In this document: one piece after another, positions 25,534-37,420 of the stretch
How the letters are laid out: each line of letters opens with the position of its first letter
Position numbering within the stretch: the first letter of the stretch is position 1
Assembly: GCA_030533445.1 (NCBI GenBank)
Contig: CM060078.1
Span: 20,422,591-20,486,590 of the forward strand
Length of the DNA: 64,000 nucleotides
Origin: Cyprinodon diabolis
Lineage: Eukaryota > Chordata > Actinopteri > Cyprinodontiformes > Cyprinodontidae
Direction of reading: 5' to 3'
Notes under the pieces: generated by a model
What the model was told of the DNA's origin: nothing
The model's database searches: none
Seen by the model: only the letters and a program-made list of their open reading frames with translations
Program-made: the position numbers and the translations under genes

Positions 25534-26605
25534 GAGACATGTCAAAAACATGCACTTGTTTTATATCAGCTTTGAAAACTGTCTTTCTGTGAAATTACTG
25601 CAAATCAAGAAATGTCAGTGGTGAATAACTGTAGCATTCCTGGAGCAGCTTTTTACCAACCGTTGAAGAATGTTCAGAAATGAGTACCATATATTAGCCT
25701 TTTAAGCTGGACCAAACATTTTGGTGACGGTGGTACCTTGTAGCATGTTGGTTTAATCAAACATGATATAAGAATGAACCAACAAACTTTTATATACTCC
25801 TTGTTGTGTCTCCATTACAATCTGCCATCCTTGTGTTTCATAGTTTATGAAGCAATTTTACTTGCCTCGTTCAAGTTGGCCTTTTATATTGGTAAGATTG
25901 CAGTATTTTTATGCTTTGGTATCTCAAAGAATTTTGTAAGGATTCTTTTTTTATGCAGAATGTCAATGTATTGTAAACGTTTATTGCAATTTCTTATGTA
26001 TATGTTTATAAGTAATCCGATACTGTCAAGGAGAGACTATTTGATTGTACTATAGCTTGAGCTGTATGCCAGAGCAGCAAAACAAGGAGAAATCCAAAAA
26101 AGAAAATCCCTGCTGGGGACAACTACTGTATGTTCTATTTGTTTAAGAATCAGTGTTGTCTTGTAAACATATAGCAGTTTACAGCACTGAAAACCTCAAT
26201 ATGTCATCTGAAAGAGGAACTGAAGACATGAATTGAAAAAGTTGAAAAAATTACCTCATCTTATTCCTTAAAAAGAATAGTTAAGAATTCGAATCCTTTT
26301 TAAATTAAATCGTTGTGAAACTTTGAAGATTAATCTGTGTGTTTTGTTAAAATACTAATTATTTTATTTATAATGTTAACTATTAATTGCATTTATTGTA
26401 CATTGATTTAAAAATCTAATTCTCTTGAAGTGGTTATCTTGGGGAAAGCAACAATTTTTAATGCACTGGATAAACTTTGTATCATATTTTCAGCTTTTCT
26501 GGGAAAAAAAATGCTTTTTTACTGTAAACAAGGCCTCAAGTTCAGTAATTGTTGATAATGATGTTTGTAAAATTGAATAAAGAAAGCAACACAAAGCATT
26601 TCCCT
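25534..26605 (+). other. pdzrn4: pdzrn4 3' UTR
   Basis: AT-rich sequence from the stop codon to about 24 nt past the AATAAA hexamer. There is no long open frame that looks coding and no repeat I recognise. The end point is inferred from the usual 10-30 nt spacing between hexamer and cleavage site; it is not marked in the sequence. Confidence 0.7.
26576..26581 (+). promoter_or_regulatory. polyadenylation signal AATAAA
   Basis: Canonical hexamer in 'aattgAATAAAgaaagc', about 1.04 kb after the pdzrn4 stop, followed by a T-rich stretch (ctcttgtcc, ttttaacc). It is the best 3' end signal in the region. Other termination sites farther on cannot be excluded. Confidence 0.7.
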
Positions 26606-26967
26606 CTTGTCCAAAGCTTTTAACCTTCTTCGTATATTAATTCATTTTTGTCTTTTTATCCCCGCTTGTGAAAACACATTTGTCAAAATGCGTTAAAAAA
26701 AAAAAGTTCAAAATTTCTCTCAAAGAAGCCAGTTAATTAGCGCTGGCCTCTCCCCTTGTTGTGGCAGATAAGACATTCGAATTGTTTTTGCATGGCAAGG
26801 CATTTCATTATTTATTAACTATAGTTTATATTAGCTTTTATTTTTGCATAATTGCTTTTTACTGTATTAATTCAAAGAAATTTCTACTATATAGACAAAA
26901 AAAGTGCAAGCTTGGTATCTTTTAAAGTTGAAAACTTAACAAAAGTGGTTATAGTTACATAAAAATG
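26606..26967. other. Intergenic, immediately downstream of pdzrn4
   Basis: AT-rich sequence past the polyadenylation site; nothing recognised. Confidence 0.35.
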
Positions 26968-27493
26968 GTAGTGCTGTACAGTAGTCAAGACCGAGGTGTA
27001 CAGAAACCACAACATGGCCAAGCATCAAGAAGTCAGAACCAGGAGATCAGAACGGTGTTGGGAAATAGTTCAACCTTCGGTTCCCAAACAAGCAGAAATC
27101 CAGCGGGAGTCCGAAGATAGGTCAGGCAGACAGATCAGAATGGGGACAGGCAGACTCAGAATCCCAGAGGCAGAACAGGTTAGTATCAGGCAATCAGAAA
27201 CACAGGTATGCTAGAGAACTCTCACCAAAGGCTCAAATAATCTGGCACTGATGACTGGTTAAGGGCCGGTTAAATAGATGCTGGGCGGAGATAAACAGGT
27301 GAGTGAAATGAGTGATCAGACCAGACATCAGCACCAAGATAATGACACCAAGACCTGTAAGAGATCAAGACAAGACCAAGATATTTAGTGGCCAAGGCCA
27401 AGACCATAAGGTCTTCATCTACAAATTTCTTGGTCTTAGCCTTGTCTCTGTACTCCTTGTTCTCAGTCGGTGTGGTCTTGAATACAACACTAC
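26968..27493. mobile_element. TIR element split by an LTR-like insertion
   Basis: Left end GTAGTGCTGTACAGTAGTCA then AGACCGAGG; right end inverted GTAGTGTTGTATTCAAGACC. The internal 'gaccaagat…ggccaaggccaagaccataaggtct' fits a known fish element built from AAGACC/GGTCTTG motifs. Superfamily not assigned. The LTR-like piece at 26997-27347 separates the two ends. Confidence 0.55.
26997..27347 (-). mobile_element. LTR-like copy inside TIR element (internally deleted)
   Basis: TGTACAG start and AATGACA end; shares 'aataatctggcactgatgactgg', 'ggtcaggcagacagatcaga' and 'caatcagaaacacag' with the copies at 38.7-39.5 and 54.3-55.7 kb. Flanks CGAGG and CCAAG agree at 3 of 5 positions, so a target duplication is possible but decayed. 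At 351 bp it is shorter than its relatives, lacking the left half. Confidence 0.6.
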
Positions 27494-28801
27494 ATTTTTG
27501 TAAAGTAACTGCCACTAAACCCCTCAAATTGTGGAGAAGTCATCACATTCTGCTTACTTTTGTATCAGTCAACCCTAAATATGTCTACATTAATAACTAA
27601 TTCAAAGAATTAAACTATTTACTTAACTAGATTGGTTGAATTTTTTTTATTTATTACACAAAGTTCACTAGTGTGGTCAATACACTGTGGTGAGCCCATT
27701 TTAATTGTCTAATCTGCATATTTAGTTGTTGCTTTTTCATAGTTCTTTTGTTTGTTTTTTGGGGGTTTTTTTGTAACGTATGTACCATATATGGTGAGGA
27801 AAAAAATGGGTTCTCCTTTAGAAAGTTTTCCTCAAGTTAGAGAAACATTTTTTTCCCCAAATACATCAAATGGATTCAATGTCCTATGCCTAATGGAACA
27901 CATGGGGATTTATTTTACCAAGTCACAGCCATTAACTCTTTTAATGTATTCATATTGGACATGACTGACAGCGCAGGGGGGTAGGACATGTGCATGAGGA
28001 GTTTGAGAAGAGTAAAAGCATGTCCACGCTTTAAAGAAAGCATCATAGCTAAAGCATCAAAAAGACAGTGTTGAAGTCTCCTTTCCCCCTTTCAGTCTGT
28101 GGTGCCTGTCCACAGCCCACTGAACTGAGGAATTAATGAGACACTTCAGGAAGGCATACTCTTCACTGGGGCCTTTATAATATTAAATAAGGTAAGCAAT
28201 ACATCCATTTCTACCAAACTCTGCCTATCTTCCTCATACTATATCCAAGGCATTGTAGCATCTGTTTGACAGAAAGGTGGGAGCTAATAAGGAATATTGC
28301 AATCAGTTTCCAGGGTCCAAAGTAAACATAATTGGATACATCTAGATGGGGATCAGTTATACACCAATTGTATTTTTAGACACAAACAAGCTTACATTTT
28401 TATGCATATTTATAGCTCAATACCCTAACGAGGACAGATGGCCTGATGCTGTGTATCCGAGGTGTAACTCTTTCTAAGGCGCTCCGGGCATCACCTTCTA
28501 TAAAATGTTTCATACATGTATTTAGTTCAGAAAATCAGTTTATCTGGTATAAACACAGCAGGACAGTTTTATTATTTTTGCACATGCATGGCATCGAAAT
28601 TGTAAATAAATATCAGAAAACGTACTTTTAAGTGATCAAAAACACCTATATAACTAGATAAGATGAGTGTCGGTACTGTAGGTGAACTTGTTAATATTCC
28701 TTGAAAAGCAGTACACAGAACTATAAAAAAAACTGAATAAGGTAATTCAGCTTCTGCCTACAGAATTAAATTTATAATAATTCTGCTTCTTTTTCCTTAA
28801 A
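27494..28801. other. Intergenic, AT-rich
   Basis: Short open frames only; no recognised repeat, gene or RNA. Confidence 0.35.
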
Positions 28802-29062
28802 CCCATCGGCCTCAGCAAATGGCCGCTCACAATGAACCTGGTGTTGAAAGGGAGTTTTTTCTCTCCACTGTTGCTACAAGCATGCTTGGTGTGAGGGATT
28901 CCCTTTGAGTCAAAAAGTCCATACAATCAACTAGTTTTCCTTAGATAGAAAACCTCAAAATAATTAGACTGTATGATCTGGTTAAATTGTCTTAGTAAAG
29001 TGCCTTGAGATGACATGTGTTATGAATTATGTTACAATATATATAAATAAACTGAATTGAAT
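28802..29062 (+). repeat. Teleost LINE/SINE-type 3' end
   Basis: 'atcggcctcagcaaatggcc', 'ggagttttttctctccactg', 'aagtgccttgagatgacatg' and the 'atataaataaactgaattga' tail are the landmarks of a very common fish retroelement 3' end. The (attga)n-like tail gives + orientation. Name not assigned. Confidence 0.65.
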
Positions 29063-30835
29063 ACATGGCCTTAGGGTTGGAGCTCTTTGTAATTGATTAA
29101 AATTATGATAAAGCTCAACAACTTGCAAGCCTAAAGAGATCATTTGTTTTGTTGTTGTTGTTTTTTTGGCAGGAATAAAGAATACTTAATGTCGTTATGA
29201 AACTATATCTAATGTTTATTTACAAAATTTTAAAAGACAAATATGTGTATAGACGTTTAGCTTGTTGAGAGTACTTAATGTGCAGCTAGTGTCAGTCCAG
29301 TTTGTAAAACTGGTTGGTGCTCTGTAAACGGTTGGCAGAAAAACTAACAAATGTTGATACCAAACCAAGACAATGCAGGTAAATATTAGAAAATTAAAAA
29401 ATAGTTAACCCCTTCCACTGCTCACCTGTAGTTCATCAAGGATTAGTTGAAAATATAATCATCTTTGATGAAGTCATGAATGATTTCTTCTCATCTACAT
29501 CAGCCCCATTTAAATTCCAATAGCTGACATGGAGCAGTAAGGTTCCAGAGATGGGGGAAAAAAAACCTACCCCCCTTCTTTAATCTAACTACGCCTTTGA
29601 AGTGAGCAGGGAAGCCAGAACAAAGTCAGCCGTTCTTTGCTGGGATAAACGCTGTGATGGGAAACAGGTGACAGGTTGTGTATGATGCTGTGAGTCCTTG
29701 AAGGTGATTATATAGTTTTTATATACAGGAATATTCAGTTGAAGCTTTGTCACATTGAAAAATAACAAATTATACAAAGATGTGGCATATGTGTTGGAGT
29801 ATTTTAAAGAAAAATCACAAACTTGAGACCAGGACAAAATGACAGAGTAATATAAATACAGGAAGTTACCTTCCTGTTTTGCCTTTTTGTCTTTTATATT
29901 ATATGAGAGTTTATAGTACCTTTAAGCAAAGAAACACAATATGAAAGCAAAATTGTCTTTCTTACTAATTTATCTAAACAAAAACGACTCAAGTTTAAGT
30001 AACTGTATTTTTTCAATGCAACAATTAAAAAACTTAAACTGTGATTCGTTTAGCTTTTGTTTGCTTTCATGTTTGATTTAGAAAGTCGTGCCGGTGTATC
30101 CATTATACATTTTCTGTGCAACACAATTAGAGTGATTGGGCTACTGGATGATGATTTAATCAGATTTAATCTTCCTTTCATTAAACTTCTATTCATAGCC
30201 CAAATTAAAAACAAATTATTCATTCAGACTTCTACTTAAAAGTAGGTCTTTTTTTGTCTTGTTGCCAAAAAGGCAAACTAAGTGTATCCAAATGTTTTGG
30301 ATAAAGAAATATTTCACTGACCGATAAATGCTAGTGTATTTTTCTGTGTTTTCAAACATCCTAATTTGCACTTTAACAAAACATTTTTGAATGTCATATA
30401 TGAATCACTTGACTCATCCTACTGATGGACAGGGCCAGTTTTATAATGTTGTCAACTCATTGGTTTCGTCATCAGAATATCCACCCATAGCTTAAAAGAC
30501 CAGCAAGACTTAAATTGCACCAGTTTTTTTTTTTTTTTTGCTGTAAGTTCTTCTCATAAAATTTTCCAAATGCTTCCTCTCTATTTACTGTTGTTTCTCA
30601 TTGCTTTCCATCTATTGACCTATGGAAAATACCCCAAGCTGACACTGGAATTATCTTATTCCATTCCTCATCCATAATTATATTGTATTAGATTCTGTTA
30701 CTGGCCCATTTTTCCCACTGTGAAAAAAAAAGAAAGTGTCTTGCAAGTGTTGACAACTGCATTTTATCATATTACCAAATACAAAAGCAAATTTTGCCCT
30801 TAATTGTAACTTAAACCTTTAGATAAAACTCGCAC
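29063..30835. other. Intergenic, AT-rich
   Basis: No coding or repeat feature recognised apart from a T17 run near 30524-30539. Confidence 0.35.
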
Positions 30836-31170
30836 ATGATCTGGATGATTCATAAATTAAACTTCATTGTTCCTTGACATGAGGCACACCTCTGATAAAA
30901 TTTTAATTAAAATCCATCCATAGCTTTTTAATTGATCCTACTAACAAACCAAAAATTCCCTTCTCTTGTGTTTTTGTTTTAAGCAAAATACCTCAGGACT
31001 TTTTGAGTCTAATGCCGAGGCTGTAGAGAATCCTCTAATAAATTCCTGTATCTGGATTATGATCATCACCAAAATTTAATGGATTGTTCCTTGGCATGAG
31101 GAATACATCTGATAAAAAAATTGATTAAAATCCATCCATAACTTTTTAAGTTATAATGTTCACTGACACC
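30836..31170 (+). repeat. Dispersed repeat present as two head-to-tail partial units
   Basis: Unit 1 (about 30850-30965) has 'attgttccttgacatgaggc' and 'taaaatccatccatagcttt'; unit 2 (about 31045-31165) has 'attgttccttggcatgagga' and 'aaaatccatccataactttt'. The sequence resembles a common fish repeat (…TGTTCCTTGGCCCATG…CATAACTTTTTGAGTTAT…). Classification uncertain. Confidence 0.55.
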
Positions 31171-31462
31171 CTTATGTTTGTGTTATGGTGAGTGTTGATC
31201 ATGTTTGTAATGATTAAGTTTGAACTATATTTCAGGGAAGAAAAAGCAAAGTTATCAGTGTTGAAATGTGCAAAAGCTGTTAGACATATACAGTGAGAAC
31301 TTCAAAAAAAGAATATACTAAAAAATAAACTTTTCTTTTCCTTTTTTCATGAGCTGGTGAAAGAATAGGAAATATGTAGAAAGAAAACATTGTTTTAAAT
31401 TTACAAGATTTTCAATCATAACATTTGTTTTCCACAGTTGTTTAGAATACAGACACATAAGT

Positions 31463-31912
31463 TGTCATGGTTCTGCCCTCTATTTAAGTTTTTTTTTTTT
31501 TTGTTTCTTTGATAGTCTGTCTCTTTGTAGTTGTTTTCTCTCAGTTTGGTATTTATTTAATCACTCTCTGTTGCCCCCTTGTGCCTGTTCCTTCCCATTG
31601 GCTCCCTTCTAATTAGTTCTATTCACACCTGCTCCATATCAGCTCATTAGCCCATCCTTTGTTCTGTTCCCCATATATACTGCTCCTCTGCAGTTCCTAT
31701 TTGCTTGTTTCTTGATGTTTTGTTGCTCCCTTGTCTCATGCGCCCCATCTGTGGTTGCCCTAAAGTTTATTGGATTTTGTTTGGTTTAAAGTATTTTTGC
31801 ATTTTCTGGATGTTTGCCTCAGTTGCCTGTTTTTCCTTAATTAAATCAGCAAAAATAATATCTGCCTACTTTACCTGCATTTGAGTACTCAAAGCCTCCA
31901 CCCAACCTGACA
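31463..31912 (+). mobile_element. LTR-like element, second subfamily, copy 1
   Basis: TGTCATGG start and CCTGACA end, about 450 bp. It shares 'tctctgttgcccccttgtg', 'cacctgctccatatcagct' and 'aattaaa…ctgccta…cctgcatttgagt' with 62217-62656. I found no matching target duplication. No coding capacity. Confidence 0.6.
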
Positions 31913-32824
31913 AACATGTTGCAAAGCATTCATTGTAATACACAAATGAAATTTCTCTGTCTCTTTGAAAACATTGAAATTATCTCTTAGATAGTTAGAC
32001 AGCAATCAGGAAAATGTCATTCTTTTCCTTGAATCAGACTTTTAAGAGTTGAGCAAATCAGCCACCACTTTAAAGACATACACTCACCAGCCAGGAACCC
32101 CTAATAGATGTTTTTATTTCAAGTGAAATGTCATGCGGAGATGTAAGATACATAATAAAGGTGTCTCAACTTCTGCTTAATGAGAGGAATGAAATATTCA
32201 GTGGCCCAGCACCGATACAGATTTTACACTCGAGATAATTGGCACAGAATTCAGAGAAAGAGTAGGGTAGTAGGAGGCAAATAGTACGTAACTGTCCTTT
32301 CATGAGATGGTTGAGAGAGGTGTTAAGGATTGTAGCTCAGTTGCCTCAAAATCCAGATTTTGCCTAATGCTCTAAAATTCTTCACTATGGACTGTCCATA
32401 GTAGATTGCAACATATGAAACAAGAAAACCAATATATATTGGGTCTGTCTAAAGTGTGTGTGTTTTTTTTGTTCTTGTCTTGGGGTAGTGACAACAGAAA
32501 GGTTACAGATGGTTTCATAACCCAGTCGATCTCAAAGAGGGTTTATCCTGTGGGGTGAAGGCTATGATTAAACAGTGATGTGCTCAACTGTTGATCCAGC
32601 TGACTGCTCCTGATCTCACTGGTTCACTGAAAGCATCATTACAGGCTTACTGGTTTAGAGCGATTTGCTGCGAATACCAGCCCTGCGTCGCCTGGAGAGT
32701 TCAGTACACCCTGAGCAAGACGGTGTATGAAACATAAAGAAAGCAACAGCTTTTTTATAGACCTGTTCTTTGTTCAGTTCTCTATGCTTTTTTTCCTTAT
32801 CTTAGAAAGTAATAGCCAATAAAG

Positions 32825-32829
<5 letters not shown>
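31913..32829. other. Intergenic
   Basis: Nothing recognised. 'ggattgtagctcagttgcc' near 32328 looks like a tRNA A box but has no partner B box. Confidence 0.35.

Positions 32830-32903
<74 letters not shown>
32830..32903. repeat. (TA)37 microsatellite
   Basis: 74 bp of uninterrupted TA dinucleotide. Likely variable in length between individuals and able to form cruciform structures. Confidence 0.98.
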
Positions 32904-32906
<3 letters not shown>

Positions 32907-33546
32907 TAGACATCTGAAACCAATATAATTGTTAAACGCCATTAGGGGGTTATACTCTCAGAGCACAGCTTTAGTTTCGTCACAAAGCAATATAAACAAA
33001 GTAGAAATGGTCATAGTCAACCTACAGTATAAAGAAATAAAAAAATACTACAATTAATATTATCAAGAAGCATATAAACGCATTGTCGTTTTGATCTAAC
33101 ATGCACAACAGAAAGTGAAAAAGCAATGTTCTGTGCTATGAACAAATAATAGATTAAATTCTTATGCACATTTGGCAAAGGTTTTTTTTTAGCCAATATT
33201 TTGTGTGTTTCCACTCCAGAAACATTTTCCAGGAAATGGTTCACTTTTCTCCAGCCATTTTTCCCCTACCATTTCTACTGCATATATTATGTCTTTGAAA
33301 TTTAAGTTAGAGTGTCTTACTTAAATTAGCCTTGTCATCCGTTTATCAACAGCTGCTTGGGATCTGCTTGTTCACAGAGGTTTTACACTCTTTGATTGTC
33401 TTTCTTTTCAAAAAAGAATTACTCCATTTCCATAAAAGTGTCAATGATGTTAAAAAAAAAAAAAAAGAATTGACCTGGAATTTAACTTCTCTTTTTATTT
33501 ACAAGATACAACAAGATTGCTCCCTACAAAAAATCCTTATATTAGA

Positions 33547-33677
<131 letters not shown>

Positions 33678-33721
33678 AACAAGTTAATAGCTCCCGGATA
33701 CCAATTACTCACACTCATCAT

Positions 33722-34508
33722 CTACCATTAATCTCTGCCTGGGTCAGTGGGGTAGCAGTCTCCACAGAGACTCTAAAGCTACGTTCACACTGCATGCTTT
33801 GATGCTCAATTCCGATTTTTATGCGAAATCCGCTTTTTTTGCATTACCGTTCACATTTCCAAATGTATGCAACTTGTATGTGATCGTCCGTGTGAACTGC
33901 AGTCATACAACGCAAAGTGTCGCGCATGCGCAGTAGAGGACGCAGTGACATCACAGGCCAGCGTGCTCTTTTTTTCCGGCAGTAAACATTGATGGTAGTG
34001 CCGGCGCACATCTAGCGGTCTTTTCCAATCATAAAAACACAATCTTTTCAATATGTTTAAACATAAATGCTGCTCTCCGCATCATCATCTGCCATGGTTT
34101 TTAATTTTTTTTTTGCCGCTTCTGCGTAGCAAGACCAAGAATAGTGACCTTTGTCGGATATTGATGACGTTCAGGTCGAATGAATCCGACCTGGCCGTTC
34201 ACACACAGGTCGCATTTGAAAAGATCAGATTTGTATCGGATTCAGGACCACATAGCCAAGTGGCCTGGGACGGATTGGAAAAAATTGGATCTGTGTTGTT
34301 CAGACTGTCATGAAAAGATAGGATCCAGGTCACATATGGGCAAAAAAATCGGATTTGGGTCACTTCAGGCTGCAGTGTGAACATAACCTAAGATATCCAT
34401 CTCCCCAGACAAAGTCCCTCAATCATGTCCTGAGCCATCCCCTGGGCCTCTTTTCGATAGGATGTGCCAGGAGCTCAACCGTAAACCACCCCAGTGCATG
34501 GTGTAGGT
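33722..34508 (-). mobile_element. LINE fragment interrupted by a MITE
   Basis: 'ctgcctgggtcagtggggta' then 'gcagtctccacagagac' before the MITE and 'catctccccagacaaagtcc' then 'cctgagccatcccctgggcc' after it match, from recall, a contiguous part of a common fish LINE. Only 55 bp and 120 bp of it remain. Confidence 0.5.
33777..34388. mobile_element. PIF/Harbinger-type MITE
   Basis: TIR AGCTACGTTCACACTGCA on the left and the inverse of GGTTATGTTCACACTGCA on the right (15 of 18 match). TAA flanks both ends (33774-33776, 34389-34391). 612 bp. The inside carries 'gatttgtatcggattcagga' and related CGGAT motifs seen in this fish family. No transposase. Confidence 0.75.
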
Positions 34509-34600
34509 CAGGGGTCGGCAACCCAAACTGCTCAAAGAGCCATATTGGACCAAAAAAGCAACAAAAAAAATCTGTCTGGAGCTTCAAAAATGTGAAAGTC
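34509..34600. mobile_element. hAT-type element, one end only
   Basis: CAGGGGTCGGCAACCCAAAC then 'gctcaaagagccatattgga' is a typical hAT (Charlie-like) left end. The matching right end was not found, so the extent is unknown. Confidence 0.5.
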
Positions 34601-35250
34601 TTATATAAGCCTCGTATGGCAACACTGGTTCTAAGTGTATTACCCCACTATAAAAAAGCACTATGTGGGCTTAAATCTATAGGTATTCATGATTAAATGT
34701 TTGTCATTTGGGGAGGACAATTCAGATACCTGCATAAGAGCACTACCTGTTCGATCTGTGTAACTACCCTTCCCTGGAAACACCTTTCTAAATTATTATT
34801 TTTTTTTGACAACCTCTCATCACAAAGCAACAATGCAGGCAATCCTTGCACATTGATTATGAAAGCAAATTATTTGGTCCTTTCGTCTTTGAATCCTCTG
34901 TTCTCATCAGGTATCTCCCTTTATTTTCCTTTGGGCTCCATGGTCTGAGACAAACCCACCGCTTTGTTTGCCTGGCACCGCGCCACGCCGAAACGTGTGT
35001 TGCAGGCTATGACCACTGATATATGACCCAATTTTTGTTGAAAGAAATGTGCACATGTATTGTTTGAATTTATTCATTATACAAATGTTTACAGCATTGG
35101 AAAACCTAATGACTGTTTTTTTTTTTTACCTCATGCACACCATATTAAAATAAACAAACAAAAAGAAAATCAATATTCATAAATGACTCCTGCTATAGGG
35201 GTTGCAACCTGTGGGCAAGTTTGGCAAACTTGCATGAACCCTTGAGCATA
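34601..35250. other. Intergenic between TE remnants
   Basis: Possibly the interior of the hAT fragment ('gcaccgcgccacgccgaaac' near 34976), otherwise unassigned AT-rich DNA. Confidence 0.3.
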
Positions 35251-35258
35251 CTGTAGAG

Positions 35259-35444
35259 CAGGGGTCTCAACCCGGTTTTCTTATCAACCAAGCTATCGCA
35301 CACCAGACTCCATTCATCTCATGAAGTCATCATGTTCAGATTGCACTCAGTTGATGAGATGAATGGAGTCTGGTGTGCGATTGCTTAGTTGGAAAGAAAA
35401 CCTGCAGCCACATGGCCCTTTCTGGAACCGGTTTGATACCCCTG
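35259..35444. mobile_element. hAT MITE, foldback, perfect 8-bp target duplication
   Basis: Starts CAGGGGTCTCAACCCGGTT and ends AACCGGTTTGATACCCCTG. Flanked by identical CTGTAGAG at 35251-35258 and 35445-35452. The arms are long inverted repeats ('cgcacaccagactccattca' and its inverse), separated by a loop of about 30 bp, so it is almost a pure hairpin of 186 bp. Confidence 0.9.
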
Positions 35445-35599
35445 CTGTAGAGGGTGCAGAGCTGGACCAGTGTCACACTTTTCCCCTTAAAACCAAGATT
35501 CCACCTGCCAAACAAAATTGCTTAAAAAGACAACATTGTTTACTTCTAAACTTCATCTACAGTAGATTGACAAGTGAAAGTTGAAAAGACGTAGAAAAC

Positions 35600-37420
35600 C
35601 CAGCACAACAGGTACCATAGACCTTCCAACTGCGGCTGGAGGAGGCAGTTAAAAATGTACCGGACCAAGCTTCCTCCTCGTTCCAGTATTTCCAACTTAC
35701 CACCTGGTGGTGATCAGTGATCAGCTTACTGGCCTACTTTTCCCCTAGTGTCAAAGACATGCAGTCTAAGTTCAGAGGAAATGACCACAAAGTTTATCAG
35801 CAATGTCTTGTATAGGTTATTCTGATGCCAAGTTCAGTGAAAAACATCTTTATGCTTGAACATCCAATGTTCAAGCAATGATCCATGGCTAGCAAAGATG
35901 TCCAATGATGAAACAAGACTTGGATTTAGAAGTTGGGGTCCATTCATTCCAGCCAGATGTCCCTGTCATTGCCCATATGGGCAATAAAGTTCCCTAGTAG
36001 AATAATATATTCCATGAGAAAGATGCAATCGAATATCAACCCGGGAATGTTAAGAAGGCCTGGTATTTCATTCTGCCATTGGTTCCATAGGCCAAGAAAA
36101 CAGCCAAATAATTCCCCCCTATCCAAAGATGATGTCATGATTGGTTTAAGGTTAAACCCACATGCAGAACACAAACGGAGGCTGAGTAAAAGTTTAACAG
36201 AGTTTATTGAAATAAGTTTTCACACAAAGACATGAACTGGATCAGGTACTGGTCCGGGTTGGGTTCACTGATGTCTGCAGAGATGGACAGTTTGATTAGC
36301 CAGGCAGTCAGATGATTAATTGAGTCTTAAGATTATTCAGAGTCTACCTTGAAGAAGTCTAGGCTTTACTTGTGAGAGAGGGAACCGTTGGGTCCAGAGA
36401 CTGTTGGTTCAGCAGAGTGCACAAGCAGCAGCAGTGTCTAGCTTCTGACTTTGAATGGCAGACCTTGATCAGAGTTTCCAGCTCTTCTCTGAGAGCAGCA
36501 GGAGAAATCCAGACTGGAATCTTCAGGTTTGGCTCACCAGGGCTGGCAGGCAGGTTAAGCTCACCCAGAGCTTCAGACTTGAGACAGGTTTCCTGTGAGC
36601 AAAGACAGAGGCAGATTAGAATCAGGTTTCTCACTTGAGATGACTAAGATTCTTTCTGGTAACAGAGGCTCAGGTTTGCTAACCAAACTAGGTCAACACT
36701 GCGGCGTTGAAGGAAGGTCTGGCAGCTGCTTATGTAGGGAAGGTCTCCTGATGGGCTGACGAGCTCCAGGTGTGCTGGAGGGCTCCAGCCCAGGAGACCC
36801 ACGGCGCACTCTGCTGGAGAAAGGTGGTACATCCCCAGATCCCAACAGATGAAGGGAATATAACGTCTCGTCCAGCGGGTAAACTCCAACACCAGAGGTG
36901 AGCAGGGAAAAGACAAGCAAACCCAACCCTCCACCTCTCCCCACAGGCAACACCACAGAGGCGGAGAGTCCAGCCTCTCTCGAGGAACTGTGTTCAGGAG
37001 CCCAAGTTATGCATTGAGGTGAATTTGAGTATTTCATGCCTTAATCGCACTACCTCTTGTAGAACGTCATGCTTACCACCAGCAAGGTGACATTACATGT
37101 CCTCCAGGGCCTGTTTAATTTTTTGTGGATCAGGTCGCTAAGGTCTCTGATTATGACTGCTGTCCAATCTTTTTTGCACTGTGCCCTTATGATCATCCCT
37201 GCAGGTGTTGGGCCCACACGGAGATAGCCTTACATTACTCCTTTAGGCTTGGTCTGGCCAGGTCCACTGAATGAGAACCAGACCACCAGGATCTTGCAGG
37301 CGAATCCCACTATCAGACCTAGTGTGGTTCCAGCTCTACTGTACTGGGCGATGTCACTTGCTTAGATTTTGTTGTCATCTTAAGGACTTCTTGAACCACG
37401 TTTTATCCGACGCATCATAC
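35600..37420 (-). mobile_element. LINE endonuclease-region fragment, antisense, split by solo LTR
   Basis: On the minus strand a 76-codon open stretch (35944-36174) contains LLGNFIAHMGNDRDIW, matching the APE endonuclease motif LLGDFNAHVGNDxDxW of fish LINEs, with D and N changed to N and I. Further matches resume after the LTR ('ctctcgaggaactgtgttca', 'gttatgcattgaggtgaatt', 'agcaaggtgacattacatgt'). Many stops and shifts; a dead fragment. Confidence 0.7.
36133..36847 (-). mobile_element. Solo LTR inserted in LINE, perfect 5-bp target duplication
   Basis: Starts TGTCATGATTGG and ends CCCAACA. Flanked by GATGA at 36128-36132 and 36848-36852. 'acagagtttattgaaata' read on the minus strand gives a polyadenylation-like region, so the LTR probably points left. 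715 bp, no internal genes beside it. It looks like a different subfamily from the LTR at 16044. Confidence 0.85.

Noticed and set aside
32325..32400. tRNA-like A box (ggattgtagctcagttgcc)
   Set aside because: No B box and no cloverleaf can be drawn; chance match.
36644..37037. Minus-strand open frames of 96 and 114 codons
   Set aside because: They cross the solo LTR/LINE boundary; the later part is degraded LINE and the rest is LTR.
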